DNA from: SIG469 sp964384255
GTDB taxonomy: Bacteria; Bacillota; Clostridia; Oscillospirales; Oscillospiraceae
Length of the DNA: 64,000 nucleotides
Reading direction: 5' to 3'
Assembly: GCA_964384255.1 (NCBI GenBank)
Contig: CAYLKH010000003.1
Location: forward strand, 9,462-73,461
Of the stretch, positions 25,173 through 34,550 are shown in pieces. The notes beneath the pieces are model-generated. The model was not told the origin of the DNA. It searched no databases and saw nothing but the letters and a program-made list of their open reading frames with translations. The number at the start of each line of letters is the position of its first letter. Position 1 is the stretch's first letter. A program made the translations under genes and the position numbers.

Positions 25173-25218
25173 ATTGCACTAATCCCTAAATTACTATCCC
25201 CTAAATTACTAAAAACAA

Positions 25219-25250
25219 AAAATCCCCAGGCGCGTGCCTGGGGATTTTTC
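25219..25250 (-). terminator. Bidirectional terminator
   Basis: AAATCCCCAGGC-GCGT-GCCTGGGGATTTTT with A/T runs on both sides; serves the OYE gene on the minus strand. Confidence 0.85.
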
Positions 25251-25259
25251 GTTATTTCA

Positions 25260-27329
25260 TCAGATCTGCATGGCCTTGGAGTAGCCGCTGCGGGTACATT
25301 TCTGGATGTTACCAACAGCTTCGCAGTCGCCAGCCATATAGAAGAAGTTTACAGAGTCGGCATACTGGATGGCGCTGTCCTGGCAGGGGACCATGCCGCC
25401 GCAGATAACAACGCTGTCGCACTCGATAGTAGTCTCAACGCCGTTTTTGTCGCAGTAGGTCACGGAGTTGGCGGTGACGGCCTTGGTGGTGACCTCTACT
25501 ATGGGCTTGATGCCGTTATATTTGGGTTTTTCCCATTCGGGTTTAACGCCGGCAAAGCCGGGAGCGGTGGGATCGACCCAGCTCATGGTGATGTAGTGGA
25601 GCTTGGGAGCGTCGTGAGCAACCTCGCTCTGACGGGTCAGAACGGTGACATCGTGACCGGCCTGACCAAGATACATGGCGGTTTCGATACCGGTTTCGCT
25701 GCCGCCGCAGATAACGACCCGTTTGCCCAGCTTGTCTTCGCCGTTTTTGAAAACGTCGACACAGGTGGTAAGACCGGCTTTCAGGCTGCCGTTTTCGTCC
25801 TGGGCGAACTTGGGAATGTTGGGTACAGCGCCGGTGCAGGCGATAGCTGCGTAGAAACCCTCAGCCTCGATCATTTCGGGGGTGGGTTCGCAGTTCATGA
25901 CGACCTTTACGCCCAGCTTGTCCAGCTGACGGACCTGCCAGTCGCGGAAGTCCTTAATGGTCCACTTGAAGTCGGCCACTTCGGCGTGATACAGCTGACC
26001 GCCGAGGTAATCGGTCTTTTCGTACAGGGTAACATCGTGGCCACGACGGGCAGCGTAGATAGCTGCGGTCATACCGGCAGTGCCGCCGCCAATAACGGCG
26101 ACCTTTCTGGGAGTAGTCTCGGCTGAGAACATACGATGGAGCTTATGCTCGTTGCCCATGACCGGGTTGACAGAGCAGCAGGTCAGCCAGGGAGCGTCCA
26201 TGGTGCCGTGACATTTGTTGCACCACAGGCAGGGAGTAACGTCGTCGGCACGGCCTTCCAGAGCTTTTTTGCCATATTCGGGGTCGGCGAACCATGCACG
26301 ACCCATGGAGATCATATCGCAGTCGCCATTGGCTATGTAGGCATCACATTCGTCCAGATCCTGGAAACCGCCGTTGACGGCGATGATGGCTTTGGTGCCG
26401 GTGGCTTTCATACGGCGGGCATAGCCGATGACGGGATGCTCGCCCTTTTTGAAGGTGAAGCTGGTGGGGTGGGAAGACGCGATGTCTTTTTCACGCAGGG
26501 TCCAGATGTCTACCAGACCTTCGTATTCCTTGGACAGTTCGCCCAGATCTTCGGGACTCATCATGCCGTCGCCTGCAACGATAGTCTCCAGCAGGAAATC
26601 CTTGCCGCAGACCTCTTTGACACGGGTCAGCAGAGCCTTTTGATATTTGGACTGGTCGGCCCATTCGTCGGTACGGCCCATCTGCCTTCCACCACCGGGA
26701 CCACCGGGGCCGCCGGGACCACCGGGGCCGCCGGGGCCGCCGGGACCTTCACCGCCGGGAGCGCCGCCTTCGGGAGCGGTGGATTTTTTGCGGCCGGGAC
26801 CCATGCCGACGCTGACAACAGCGACGCCATAGCCCATCTTTTTGTATCTGAGCATTTTCTGGGCATAGTTTTCGATAGCTTCGTAAACCATCTCGGTGGT
26901 AGCCATTTCGGTCATCTTAGGCTCGGAGCCGGGAGCGCCGCCCATGGTGGGGCCGCCGGAGAAGCTGTAACCCTCGGGATATTCGGGATTGACACCGCTG
27001 AGACACAGGTAGCTGCCAAAAGCCCGAACATCGTCGGCCAGCTGGGAAATGTAGTTTTCAAGAGCGGGGTTATCGGTGTTGAAATACTGCATTCTGATGC
27101 TGTCGGCAGCGCCGACGGTACGCTGCTCTTTGTTGTTCCATTCGCCCATGTTGATATAGGCGCAGCCGTTTTTGGCCATGTTGGTATAGAAGGTCATGTA
27201 GCCTTCGGAGGGCCATTCTTCGGGGCCGTTAAGGAAGTGAACAGGGGCGCAGGGGAAGCTCAGGCGGGACTTGAGCACGGTGTTGTTGATTTTGAGCGGG
27301 GAAAACAGATGCTTGTAATACTTGGGCAT
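25260..27329 (-). CDS. OYE-type NADH:flavin oxidoreductase / Fe-S / FAD enzyme 1 with Gly-Gly-Pro tract
   Basis: 689 aa, architecture of 2,4-dienoyl-CoA reductase or 2-enoate reductase: FMN barrel (1-390), Fe-S cysteines P-C-L-W-C-N-K-C with a distal C-C-S-V-N-P (about 378-400), and an FAD/NAD(P) region (V-A-V-I-G-G-G-T-A-G-M near 420, V-V-I-C-G-G-S-E-T-G near 553). Family members reduce activated C=C bonds with NAD(P)H. Where related enzymes have the active-site H-x-x-H-G-Y-L and S-P-x-x-N loop, this one has V-S-V-G-M-G-P-G-R then a Gly-Gly-Pro tract (about 183-214), resuming at G-R-T-D-E-W. Cytoplasmic, SD AAGGAGG. BaiCD and BaiH of bile-acid 7-dehydroxylation share this architecture; the substrate here is unknown. 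Confidence 0.87.
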   Translation of the reverse strand: MPKYYKHLFSPLKINNTVLKSRLSFPCAPVHFLNGPEEWPSEGYMTFYTNMAKNGCAYINMGEWNNKEQRTVGAADSIRMQYFNTDNPALENYISQLADDVRAFGSYLCLSGVNPEYPEGYSFSGGPTMGGAPGSEPKMTEMATTEMVYEAIENYAQKMLRYKKMGYGVAVVSVGMGPGRKKSTAPEGGAPGGEGPGGPGGPGGPGGPGGPGGGRQMGRTDEWADQSKYQKALLTRVKEVCGKDFLLETIVAGDGMMSPEDLGELSKEYEGLVDIWTLREKDIASSHPTSFTFKKGEHPVIGYARRMKATGTKAIIAVNGGFQDLDECDAYIANGDCDMISMGRAWFADPEYGKKALEGRADDVTPCLWCNKCHGTMDAPWLTCCSVNPVMGNEHKLHRMFSAETTPRKVAVIGGGTAGMTAAIYAARRGHDVTLYEKTDYLGGQLYHAEVADFKWTIKDFRDWQVRQLDKLGVKVVMNCEPTPEMIEAEGFYAAIACTGAVPNIPKFAQDENGSLKAGLTTCVDVFKNGEDKLGKRVVICGGSETGIETAMYLGQAGHDVTVLTRQSEVAHDAPKLHYITMSWVDPTAPGFAGVKPEWEKPKYNGIKPIVEVTTKAVTANSVTYCDKNGVETTIECDSVVICGGMVPCQDSAIQYADSVNFFYMAGDCEAVGNIQKCTRSGYSKAMQI

Positions 27330-27429
27330 GTATAATTCCTCCTTGCTTTTCTTTTCAATGTGGATATAATGATTATAACACTAACCAATTGTTTTGTACA
27401 GAAAAATGAACAGGTTCTAAGGAGTTATG

Positions 27430-27999
27430 ATGAAAAAATTATTTACCATTATTCTGGCAGCAGCGATATTGCTTACCCTTGTGGGCTGCGGAAGCAAACA
27501 GACCGGCATCCATCACGTGGAGATCGAGATCAGAGATATGGGGACCATCAGGGTCGAACTTAATGGCGATGTGGCGCCCATAACAGTTGGCAATTTTATG
27601 AAGCTGGCTAAAGAAGGATTTTACGACGGGCTGGGATTCCACCGGATAATCAACGGCTTTATGATGCAGGGTGGCGACCCGCTGGGTACCGGCACCGGCG
27701 GGTCGGAAAAAACCATTAAGGGCGAGTTTTCTGCCAACGGAGTGGAAAACAACCTCTCTCACACCAGAGGAGCCATATCCATGGCCAGGTCAAACGATAT
27801 GGATGGCGCAAGCTCTCAGTTCTTTATTGTCCACCAGGACAGCACGTTCCTCGACGGGGAATATGCCTGCTTTGGCTATGTTACCGAGGGTATGGAGATA
27901 GTTGACCAGATATGCGAAAACACTCCGGTCCAGGACTCCAACGGCACTACCCTCAGGGCAGACAGACCCATTATTGAGACTATAAGGGTAATAGACTGA
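27430..27999 (+). CDS. Cyclophilin-type peptidyl-prolyl isomerase, lipoprotein
   Basis: 189 aa. Lipoprotein signal with lipobox L-V-G-C (Cys20), then a compact cyclophilin domain: F-H-R-I-I-N-G-F-M-M-Q-G-G-D-P (about 75-89, catalytic Arg included), M-A-R, S-S-Q-F-F-I, and a shortened C-terminal part with F-G-Y-V-T-E-G. It accelerates proline isomerisation of proteins folding outside the membrane. ATG at 27430 sits five bases after AAGGAG; the ATG at 27427 is only two bases away and less likely. Single gene with its own terminator. Confidence 0.9.
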   Translation: MKKLFTIILAAAILLTLVGCGSKQTGIHHVEIEIRDMGTIRVELNGDVAPITVGNFMKLAKEGFYDGLGFHRIINGFMMQGGDPLGTGTGGSEKTIKGEFSANGVENNLSHTRGAISMARSNDMDGASSQFFIVHQDSTFLDGEYACFGYVTEGMEIVDQICENTPVQDSNGTTLRADRPIIETIRVID

Positions 28000-28011
28000 A
28001 ACAAACAGCGA

Positions 28012-28047
28012 ACGGGGTATCCACGGTTTTGTGGATACCCCGTTTTG
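28012..28047 (+). terminator. Terminator of the cyclophilin gene
   Basis: ACGGGGTATCCAC pairs with GTGGATACCCCGT, then TTTGC; T-run short. Confidence 0.75.
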
Positions 28048-28089
28048 CGGGTCAAAACAGTCTGGTTTTGACATGGTATTTGAGGACGG

Positions 28090-29841
28090 TTACTTGGAGA
28101 TATATCTCTGATAAGCGTCGGTGTAGATGCTGATGATGTTGTCCAGATCCAGGGACTGGCAGGTGGCAACAAATTCGTCCCATGCAGCGTCGGTCAGTTC
28201 GGCTTCGCCGACCATCCACTTAAGGGTGGTGCTTTCGATGTAGGTCTGGAGGTCGGTGTAGGAGCTGCCGATCTTGTCGGACTCGTCAGCGGTGAGCTTC
28301 ATGCTGGTGGGCAGAGAGGTGTAGATAGCGTTGGGCTGTTCCTCGGGTACGGTCCACAGCTCGGAAGCGGCGATCAGGGTCTCGCTGCCGGTGTCGAAGT
28401 TGAAGTTGGGATATACATAGCCAAAGTCGCCGTCGGAGGTGTAGAGAGACTTGATGGCGACGCCAAGGGACTCGTGTCTGGAGTTGAAGTACTCGTTGGG
28501 CATGGGCTTGCCGTCGACGATATCATAGGTCTCGCCTTCGATCCAGCCGTAGTTGCAGGCCAGGAATCCGGTGTCGCTGTAGAAGAAGTCGCAAAGCTTC
28601 ATGCAGGCTTCGAGAACGTCTTCTTCCTCGCAGGAGGTGCAAAGGGCGATGCCGGGCATGGAGTCAACAGGAGAGGTGGCCCAGGAAGCGGTAAGGATCT
28701 CTTTTTCCCCAAGACCGTCGGCATGGATAACGGGCAGGGGCTGGGGATTTACGCCGTAGGTGTCGTAATAGGTGTCCAGCTCAAAGCCCATGGCGGAACC
28801 GGTACCGGTGTCGCCGTTGTTGAAGTTGGTGAAGTCCATTTCGGTGATGGACAGGAAGTCATTGTCAAGGATGCCTTCAGCATACCATTCGGCAAACAGC
28901 TCGATATAAGCTCTGGTTTCGTCGGTAGTGGCGTCGAGAACCAGTTCGCCGGTAGCGTTGTCGATAAGCAGAGTGCCGGAGAAGCCGGCGCCCATGGCCT
29001 GGGAAACAAGGCCCTCTACGATATCACCCTCAGCAGAAACGGCCAGAGGAGACTTAACGCCCTGATCCTTCAGAGCAAGACCCAGCTCGTGGAGTTCGTC
29101 GACGGTGGTGGGCAGCTCAAGGCCGGAGGCTTCCCAGTAGTCCTTGTTGACAACGGGGCCCATACCGGTTTTGGAGGGTTCGGATTTGATGGTGGCGAAG
29201 CTTACGATGCGGCCTTCGTCAGTTACGATATCGTTATAGATGGTGGCATCCTGAAGGAGATAGTTGTAATGGGGAGCATACTCTTCGAGATAAGGAGTAA
29301 GGTCCACGTAAACCTCTTCTTCAACGGCCAGGTCGTAGCCGCCGGTGTAGGCGGAGCCGGACTGGGCGAGCATGGATTCAAACACGATGTTGGGGTAATC
29401 GCCACCGGCGATGACCAGATTGAACTGCTCGTTAGCGGTGGACTGATAAGGCTCGGTCCAGGTCACGCTGTAGCCAAGGTTCTCGACCAGACGGACCCAG
29501 AAGATGGAATCTTCGCTGGACTTGGAGGGATGGCTGCCGGAGCGGGTGGGGTAGAAAATGCTGATCTCCACAGGCTCGTCATAAAGAGGCAGATCGTATT
29601 CAGCGGGCTTTGCAAGGGTGGTGTCTTCTTCCACATCGGCTTCGCCGACATCGGAAGCGGCTTCGTCAGAGCTGTCATCGGCGGCGGGAGCGCTTTCTTC
29701 AGCGGCGGTGCTTTCTTCGACGGTGGTGGTGCTTTCTTCGTTAGCGGTGGTGGAGCCTTCCTCGGTCTTGGAAGAGCAGCCTGCCATCATGGAAAGAAGC
29801 ATTGCCATTACCATAACGAGAATAAGCAAACGTTTTTTCAT
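28090..29841 (-). CDS. ABC-type solute-binding lipoprotein
   Basis: 583 aa. Lipobox M-A-G-C (Cys22), then about 60 residues of Ser/Thr/Glu/Ala linker, and a large binding-protein domain of the same group as 11687 and 31410 (Q-F-N-L-V-I-A-G-G-D-Y-P, V-N-K-D-Y-W-E-A-S-G-L-E-L-P, D-F-F-Y-S-D-T-G, and C-terminal L-K-W-M-V-G-E-A-E-L-T). It lies 21 bases downstream of the MaoC-like gene in the same orientation, so the two are co-transcribed. That ties uptake or sensing of a solute to the enzyme set. No permease genes are near. Substrate unknown. Confidence 0.87.
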   Translation of the reverse strand: MKKRLLILVMVMAMLLSMMAGCSSKTEEGSTTANEESTTTVEESTAAEESAPAADDSSDEAASDVGEADVEEDTTLAKPAEYDLPLYDEPVEISIFYPTRSGSHPSKSSEDSIFWVRLVENLGYSVTWTEPYQSTANEQFNLVIAGGDYPNIVFESMLAQSGSAYTGGYDLAVEEEVYVDLTPYLEEYAPHYNYLLQDATIYNDIVTDEGRIVSFATIKSEPSKTGMGPVVNKDYWEASGLELPTTVDELHELGLALKDQGVKSPLAVSAEGDIVEGLVSQAMGAGFSGTLLIDNATGELVLDATTDETRAYIELFAEWYAEGILDNDFLSITEMDFTNFNNGDTGTGSAMGFELDTYYDTYGVNPQPLPVIHADGLGEKEILTASWATSPVDSMPGIALCTSCEEEDVLEACMKLCDFFYSDTGFLACNYGWIEGETYDIVDGKPMPNEYFNSRHESLGVAIKSLYTSDGDFGYVYPNFNFDTGSETLIAASELWTVPEEQPNAIYTSLPTSMKLTADESDKIGSSYTDLQTYIESTTLKWMVGEAELTDAAWDEFVATCQSLDLDNIISIYTDAYQRYISK

Positions 29842-29862
29842 GGGTAGATATTCCTTTCGATT

Positions 29863-31155
29863 TTATTTTTTAGGCAGCCTTACGGTGATGCCGCACTCGG
29901 TGTGGTAGTTTCCGTCGAAATCTTCGCACCACAGAGCGATATCAACATAATACTGGCCGTCTTTTTCATACTTGTCGTACACATAACCCTTGGTAATGGT
30001 GGCATCGGGACACATACCGTGGGTGTTAATGTGAGCGCCCTTGGCCTTCAGCTCGGGAACTTTGAGCATATAGCTTTCGCGGTAGAAGCCTTCGGGGAAG
30101 GGGTTGGCCTGCTTTTCGGGTTCAAAGTCGTTGACCATACGCCAGTTGACCATGGTGATGAAGCCAGCGTCGCCGGCCCAGTTGGTCACGTTGCGGACGC
30201 AGAAATCACGACCGGTGTAGTTGTAGAAGGGGCCTCTGCCGGGTTTGTAGTGGGAGATAACGTTGTCGTAAACGCCGTATTCGTTCTTCTCACCACGGAT
30301 GCGGCCGCTGAGGACCTGACCCTTAACGGATTCGCAGCCTACCAGCTCCTGACCGTGCATACGGATAATGTCCATCTGGGTGAAGGGAGGCTCGGCGGTG
30401 GTCCAGGTATAGTCGCCGACGTTGACGTCGTCCCAGTAGAGGACTTCGGCGCCGCGAACTTTTTCGTTTTCCCAAATGCCCTTCAAAACTGCATAATCCT
30501 CGTCAGTGTAATGGTGGGCGGGATGCATATATCTGTTGAAGGGGTGGATGAACTGGTCAGGCTCCATGCCGGGTTTCAGGCGGCAACGGAAGTTGGGGAA
30601 ACGGGTGGTGCTGCGGCCAACGACCTCGCCCCGCTGGTTGATGATGTCGGCAGAAGCGACTACTATAAAGCAGCGGACGATGCTGCCCTCGGCGGGGGTA
30701 ACGTCGATAAGCTCAACAGGGCCGGGCCTGTTGCTCAGCTTGTCGCCAGCAAGGATGGGGGCGAAGTATTCGACCTGATGGTCATAAGCGTCACCGGCCA
30801 GCTGTTCGTCAGGCATACAGTTGTCGCCCAGCTCACGGGGCATCATGGCCATGGCAAGGGCTTCGATATAGCCGGGAACGATAGGCAGACCGCCATACCA
30901 GGTATTTTTGGCATAGTCGGGGTCGTTATAAAGGGGGTTTTCGGGGACGATGCGCTCGGCATACATACGCATGATGATCTCGTTAAGGTTTTCCTTCTGA
31001 TAAACCTGCTGCTTCATCATGGGAGGACCGCCTGCGCCGGGGCCGCCGGGGCCGCCAGGGCCGTCGTTTTTACCGCTGAGGAAACGGTCGATAGCGGCCT
31101 GCTCTTCGGCAGAATACACGTTGGGATAAAATACTTCGTATTTTTCTTTTATCAT
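29863..31155 (-). CDS. MaoC-like/FAS1-type double-hotdog protein with N-terminal Gly/Pro tract
   Basis: 430 aa, cytoplasmic. After a short N-terminal helix region comes a Gly/Pro tract (about residues 31-46, D-G-P-G-G-P-G-G-P and onwards), then a double-hotdog-like fold: Y-G-G-L-P-I-V-P-G-Y-I near 88, E-Y-F-A-P-I-L-A-G-D-K-L (a typical MaoC N-half strand) and V-N-V-G-D-Y-T-W in the second half. Such proteins hydrate or dehydrate enoyl-CoA thioesters. I do not find a clear D-x-x-x-x-H hydratase pair, so catalysis is uncertain. It leads a two-gene unit with the solute-binding lipoprotein 28090. SD AAAGGAAG before ATG 31155. Confidence 0.72.
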   Translation of the reverse strand: MIKEKYEVFYPNVYSAEEQAAIDRFLSGKNDGPGGPGGPGAGGPPMMKQQVYQKENLNEIIMRMYAERIVPENPLYNDPDYAKNTWYGGLPIVPGYIEALAMAMMPRELGDNCMPDEQLAGDAYDHQVEYFAPILAGDKLSNRPGPVELIDVTPAEGSIVRCFIVVASADIINQRGEVVGRSTTRFPNFRCRLKPGMEPDQFIHPFNRYMHPAHHYTDEDYAVLKGIWENEKVRGAEVLYWDDVNVGDYTWTTAEPPFTQMDIIRMHGQELVGCESVKGQVLSGRIRGEKNEYGVYDNVISHYKPGRGPFYNYTGRDFCVRNVTNWAGDAGFITMVNWRMVNDFEPEKQANPFPEGFYRESYMLKVPELKAKGAHINTHGMCPDATITKGYVYDKYEKDGQYYVDIALWCEDFDGNYHTECGITVRLPKK

Positions 31156-31320
31156 GGCTTATCTTCCTTTCTTATGGTGTAATTGTTCGGATTATCTCAC
31201 AAAACCCACAGAATTGCAACCGTAGCAAATGTATGATATATGTACAAAAATTGACAATTCCCGGGTTTTGCAGACCTAAATTAATTATACAGCAAATTTC
31301 GTGCCAGACAATACGGCGAA

Positions 31321-31354
31321 AACCCCGGACAGCTTAAGACAACTGTCCGGGGTT
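31321..31354 (-). terminator. Terminator of solute-binding gene 31410
   Basis: AACCCCGGACAG pairs with CTGTCCGGGGTT; on the minus strand GGTTTTCG follows. Confidence 0.75.
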
Positions 31355-31409
31355 CGGCTACACATATATTAAATATGTGTCATGTTAAATATGTGTCATG
31401 GAAAAGGAG

Positions 31410-33161
31410 TTATCTGTTGTTATATCTTTCCAGTGCCTGCTCCCAAAGCTCGATGCAACGGCCGATATTCATGCTGCGGATCTGAGCCTGGAAAGAATCG
31501 ATTTCGCTGATGGGAAGGTCGCCAATAATGAAACGGACGATGTTTTCGGAGCAGTAGGTGGTGATATCGGAGAAGATGACGGTGAACTCTTCGCCTTCGA
31601 CAGCGGTCATAGTGGCAGAGGCGGGGATATCGCCGACGCCGCTGCGGTTGCTGGCCCAGATGACAGGAGCGTTCTGAGCTGTTTCGCTATAGGAAGCTTC
31701 GGGCTGGGAGTTGTCGGTACGCAGCTGGACAAAACCGGTGTAATCCAGCTTCATGGAGGACAGAGGTCTGCCGGAGGGGTCGTTGGTCATCAGTTCGGTG
31801 TACTGAGGGTCGCCGTTTTCGTCAAATTCAAAGCTCAGGCCCTGAATGCCATAGGTGCCAAGGATAAAGCCCTCGTCAGTGTACCAATAGTTAGCCCACT
31901 GCATGGCGAGCTCGGGATATTCACACTGGGTGGTCATGGCAATGCCGCCGCCGACCTGAACCTCGTCACTGTAGCCGAAGGGGATAACGTCGCCTTCGTT
32001 AACAACAGGGTCGGCCAGAGCGACAACATTGTAGCCCTCGGCGCTGCCCCGCTTATTGAACATATCTATCAGGCCGTCGCCACGGGAGAAAATGCCCGTA
32101 TCGCCGGTGAGGATGGATTCGATCATGCCTTCGTCACGCATTTCGGTGATATGGGTGGTAAATTCGGTGCTGATAAGTCCCTGAGAATACCAGCTGTTCA
32201 TGGTGGTGATATAGTCCTTAAAGCCGTCTTCCAGATAACCGAACTTCACCTGGCCGTCTTCCAGATAGAAGCCGCTGGTGACGCTGCCGGTGGAGTCGAC
32301 CTTAAGCTTGACACCGTAGGAGCCGCAGAACAGGTCGTTGTTCAGCACGCCGTCAAGGGTAAGCCACAGGGGGTCGGAAGGTTCGTATTCTGTCTTGAAG
32401 GCCAGCAGAACGGATTCAAAATCGTCAAAGGTCACGGGGGTGGCCAGATCAAGAGCGTCCAGCCAGTCCTGGCGCACCATCAGACCTTCGCCGGGGCCGC
32501 GGGAAGGAGTTCCGATACCGGCGAAGGTGGCGATAGCGCCGTTATCGGTAGCCACGGATTTGTAAACCGCGTCGGAGGTCAGATACTGCCAATAGTCAGG
32601 AGCATAGGTGGGCAGCATTTCCTTCATATCGAACACTATCTCGTCTTCGATGGCGGCTTCTGTTCCGGAGGAATAGCTGAAATTGGAGATAAAGTCGGGG
32701 TACTCGCCGGAGGCGTACATCAGGTTGGTCTTTTCGTTTCCGGTGTACTGGGAGTTGATTATAAGGTCGATGCCGATGCCGGTGAAGTCCTTCATCTTGA
32801 GGATGACAGGATGCTGATCGAGGGATTCAAGATCGCTGTCAGCTGACAGGTCCATAATTACCCAGTATGAGAAGGTCACGTTGTCAGGATTCTCCAGAGG
32901 ATAGCTGATGGGAGAATATTCCCAGCCGGGGGCGACCTTTTCGGCGGCGGTCAGGGGTTCGGCAGGCAGCTCGGATTCTTCCACGGGAGCTTCTTCGACG
33001 GCGGGTTCTTCTGCTTCCGGTGCGGGTTCCTGAACAGGAGCGGTGGAGGCTTCGGTTTCTGCCGGAGCGGTAGTGGTGGTATCTTTGGATGAGGAGCAGC
33101 CCGCCAACAGGGCTGCCAGCATCACGAGGGATAGCAAGGCGGTGATCAGTCTTCTTTTCAT
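31410..33161 (-). CDS. ABC-type solute-binding lipoprotein
   Basis: 583 aa. Lipobox L-A-G-C (Cys22), Thr/Glu/Pro/Ala linker to about residue 65, then a binding-protein domain of the same group as 11687 and 28090 (N-L-M-Y-A-S-G-E-Y-P-D-F, V-R-Q-D-W-L-D-A-L, T-Q-C-E-Y-P-E-L-A-M-Q-W). Three of the four bear this Q-C-E-Y-P or comparable segment. Start ATG 33161 rather than GTG 33167 because GGAAGG stands nine bases away from the former. Divergent from the oppB operon over 445 bases. No permease neighbour of its own type: the Opp system next door uses a different binding-protein family. Confidence 0.87.
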   Translation of the reverse strand: MKRRLITALLSLVMLAALLAGCSSSKDTTTTAPAETEASTAPVQEPAPEAEEPAVEEAPVEESELPAEPLTAAEKVAPGWEYSPISYPLENPDNVTFSYWVIMDLSADSDLESLDQHPVILKMKDFTGIGIDLIINSQYTGNEKTNLMYASGEYPDFISNFSYSSGTEAAIEDEIVFDMKEMLPTYAPDYWQYLTSDAVYKSVATDNGAIATFAGIGTPSRGPGEGLMVRQDWLDALDLATPVTFDDFESVLLAFKTEYEPSDPLWLTLDGVLNNDLFCGSYGVKLKVDSTGSVTSGFYLEDGQVKFGYLEDGFKDYITTMNSWYSQGLISTEFTTHITEMRDEGMIESILTGDTGIFSRGDGLIDMFNKRGSAEGYNVVALADPVVNEGDVIPFGYSDEVQVGGGIAMTTQCEYPELAMQWANYWYTDEGFILGTYGIQGLSFEFDENGDPQYTELMTNDPSGRPLSSMKLDYTGFVQLRTDNSQPEASYSETAQNAPVIWASNRSGVGDIPASATMTAVEGEEFTVIFSDITTYCSENIVRFIIGDLPISEIDSFQAQIRSMNIGRCIELWEQALERYNNR

Positions 33162-33426
33162 TTTCACTTTCCTTCCTTTTTGACTTGGTATTTTAAGGCT
33201 GCCCGGCCGCTGACAGCGACCGGGTATACCAAAATTGTATCAGGATTTCACAAAACCAACAAGATGGCGAAATTGCAACTGCAATATCATATGTGTAACT
33301 GGGGAGATAAAAGGGCAAAAGCGACCATAAGCTTCACAAACGGTGGGTAAAATGACATATAGTACACCAAATAATGAATTCAATTCATTCAAAAGAAACA
33401 AAATGTTGGAACAGAATTTAATTGCC

Positions 33427-33455
33427 TTGCGAAACGGGAAATTTCGTTGTATAAT
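33427..33455 (+). promoter_or_regulatory. Sigma-A promoter of the opp operon
   Basis: TTGCGA at 33427-33432, 17-base spacer, TATAAT at 33450-33455. The remaining 33162-33606 region is AT-rich and I see no gene or other structure in it. Confidence 0.75.
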
Positions 33456-33606
33456 GGAAAACAGCTATACGCCATTTTCCGCATTGCGATTTTAAATTTC
33501 AATACGCTAAAGCGGATGAGAGCCGGCCCTCGTCGCTTTTTTGCTTTATTTCAGGGAAAAACTTTATGACAAGGCCGGACGAGCTTGGAAAGGAGATTTT
33601 AATAGA

Positions 33607-34548
33607 ATGGTAGGTTATGTTGCCAAACGCGTCCTCGTTTCCTTCCTGACGCTGCTGCTTATCGTGTGCATCACTTTTCTTCTGATGAACGCGGTTCCCG
33701 GCAGCCCGTTCATGACGGAAAAATCTACGCCCGAGATGATCGCGCTGGCCGAGGCGAAATACGGACTTGACAAGCCGCTTGTTGTGCAGCTCTTCAATTA
33801 TGTGAAGGGCTATTTCGTCGGTGACATGGGTGTGTCGCTGAAGATGCAGGAAGGCACAGAGGTCACCAAGATCATTTTCCACGAGGGCAAGTTCAGCCTG
33901 TCTATTCGTCTGGGTTTGCTTGCGGTGGCGGTCGCCGTTATTATAGGTGTTCCGCTGGGATGTCTTGCGGCCTATAACCGGGGCAACTGGGTCGACAGCG
34001 TGCTGCGTGTGTTTACGACCATCGGTGTCGCTATCCCCAGCTTTGTTTTGTGCGCGGTGCTGCTCATATTCCTGGGCGTCAGGCTCCAGTGGCTGCCGGT
34101 TATTTCGGGAAGTCTGGAGACATGGAAGGCATATGTCGCGCCGGTAATAGCGCTGTCGTTCTATCCCATGTGCTATATCGCAAAGCTTACCCGTACCAGT
34201 ATGCTGGATGCTATCAATCAGGACTATATCCGTACTGCCCGGGCCAAGGGCCTGAAAACCCGGGTCATAGTGTTTAAGCACGCTCTGCGCAACTCGCTTA
34301 TTCCCGTTATCACCTATCTTGGACCCATGACGGCAGGTATCGTGACCGGCGGTTTCGTAGTGGAGCAGACCTTCCAGATCCCCGGACTGGGCAAATACTT
34401 TATCTCCAGCATCCTCAACCGCGACTATCCCATCATTATGGGTACGACAGTCGTGCTGGCCGCTCTGGTCATTATAATGAACCTTGTTGTAGACATTGCC
34501 TACAAGATCGTTGACCCGCGCATCAATCTGACAAAGGGGGACAGCTGA
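33607..34548 (+). CDS. oppB: Oligopeptide ABC transporter permease OppB
   Basis: 313 aa, six transmembrane segments typical of the BPD_transp_1 family. It has the N-terminal Y-V-A-K-R-V-L-V-S-F segment, Y-G-L-D-K-P-L, and the coupling loop D-Y-I-R-T-A-R-A-K-G-L (about 220-230) that contacts the ATPases. With OppC it forms the membrane channel for peptides (or nickel or other solutes). Start at 33607 (M-V-G-Y-V-A-K-R) fits the family; the upstream frame is not coding. SD AAAGGAG ten bases before. First gene of oppBCDFA. Confidence 0.93.
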   Translation: MVGYVAKRVLVSFLTLLLIVCITFLLMNAVPGSPFMTEKSTPEMIALAEAKYGLDKPLVVQLFNYVKGYFVGDMGVSLKMQEGTEVTKIIFHEGKFSLSIRLGLLAVAVAVIIGVPLGCLAAYNRGNWVDSVLRVFTTIGVAIPSFVLCAVLLIFLGVRLQWLPVISGSLETWKAYVAPVIALSFYPMCYIAKLTRTSMLDAINQDYIRTARAKGLKTRVIVFKHALRNSLIPVITYLGPMTAGIVTGGFVVEQTFQIPGLGKYFISSILNRDYPIIMGTTVVLAALVIIMNLVVDIAYKIVDPRINLTKGDS

Positions 34549-34550
34549 GG

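Noticed and set aside
33162..33600. Hidden small gene between the lipoprotein and oppB
   Set aside because: Frames are short and AT-rich with no SD; only the promoter is supported.
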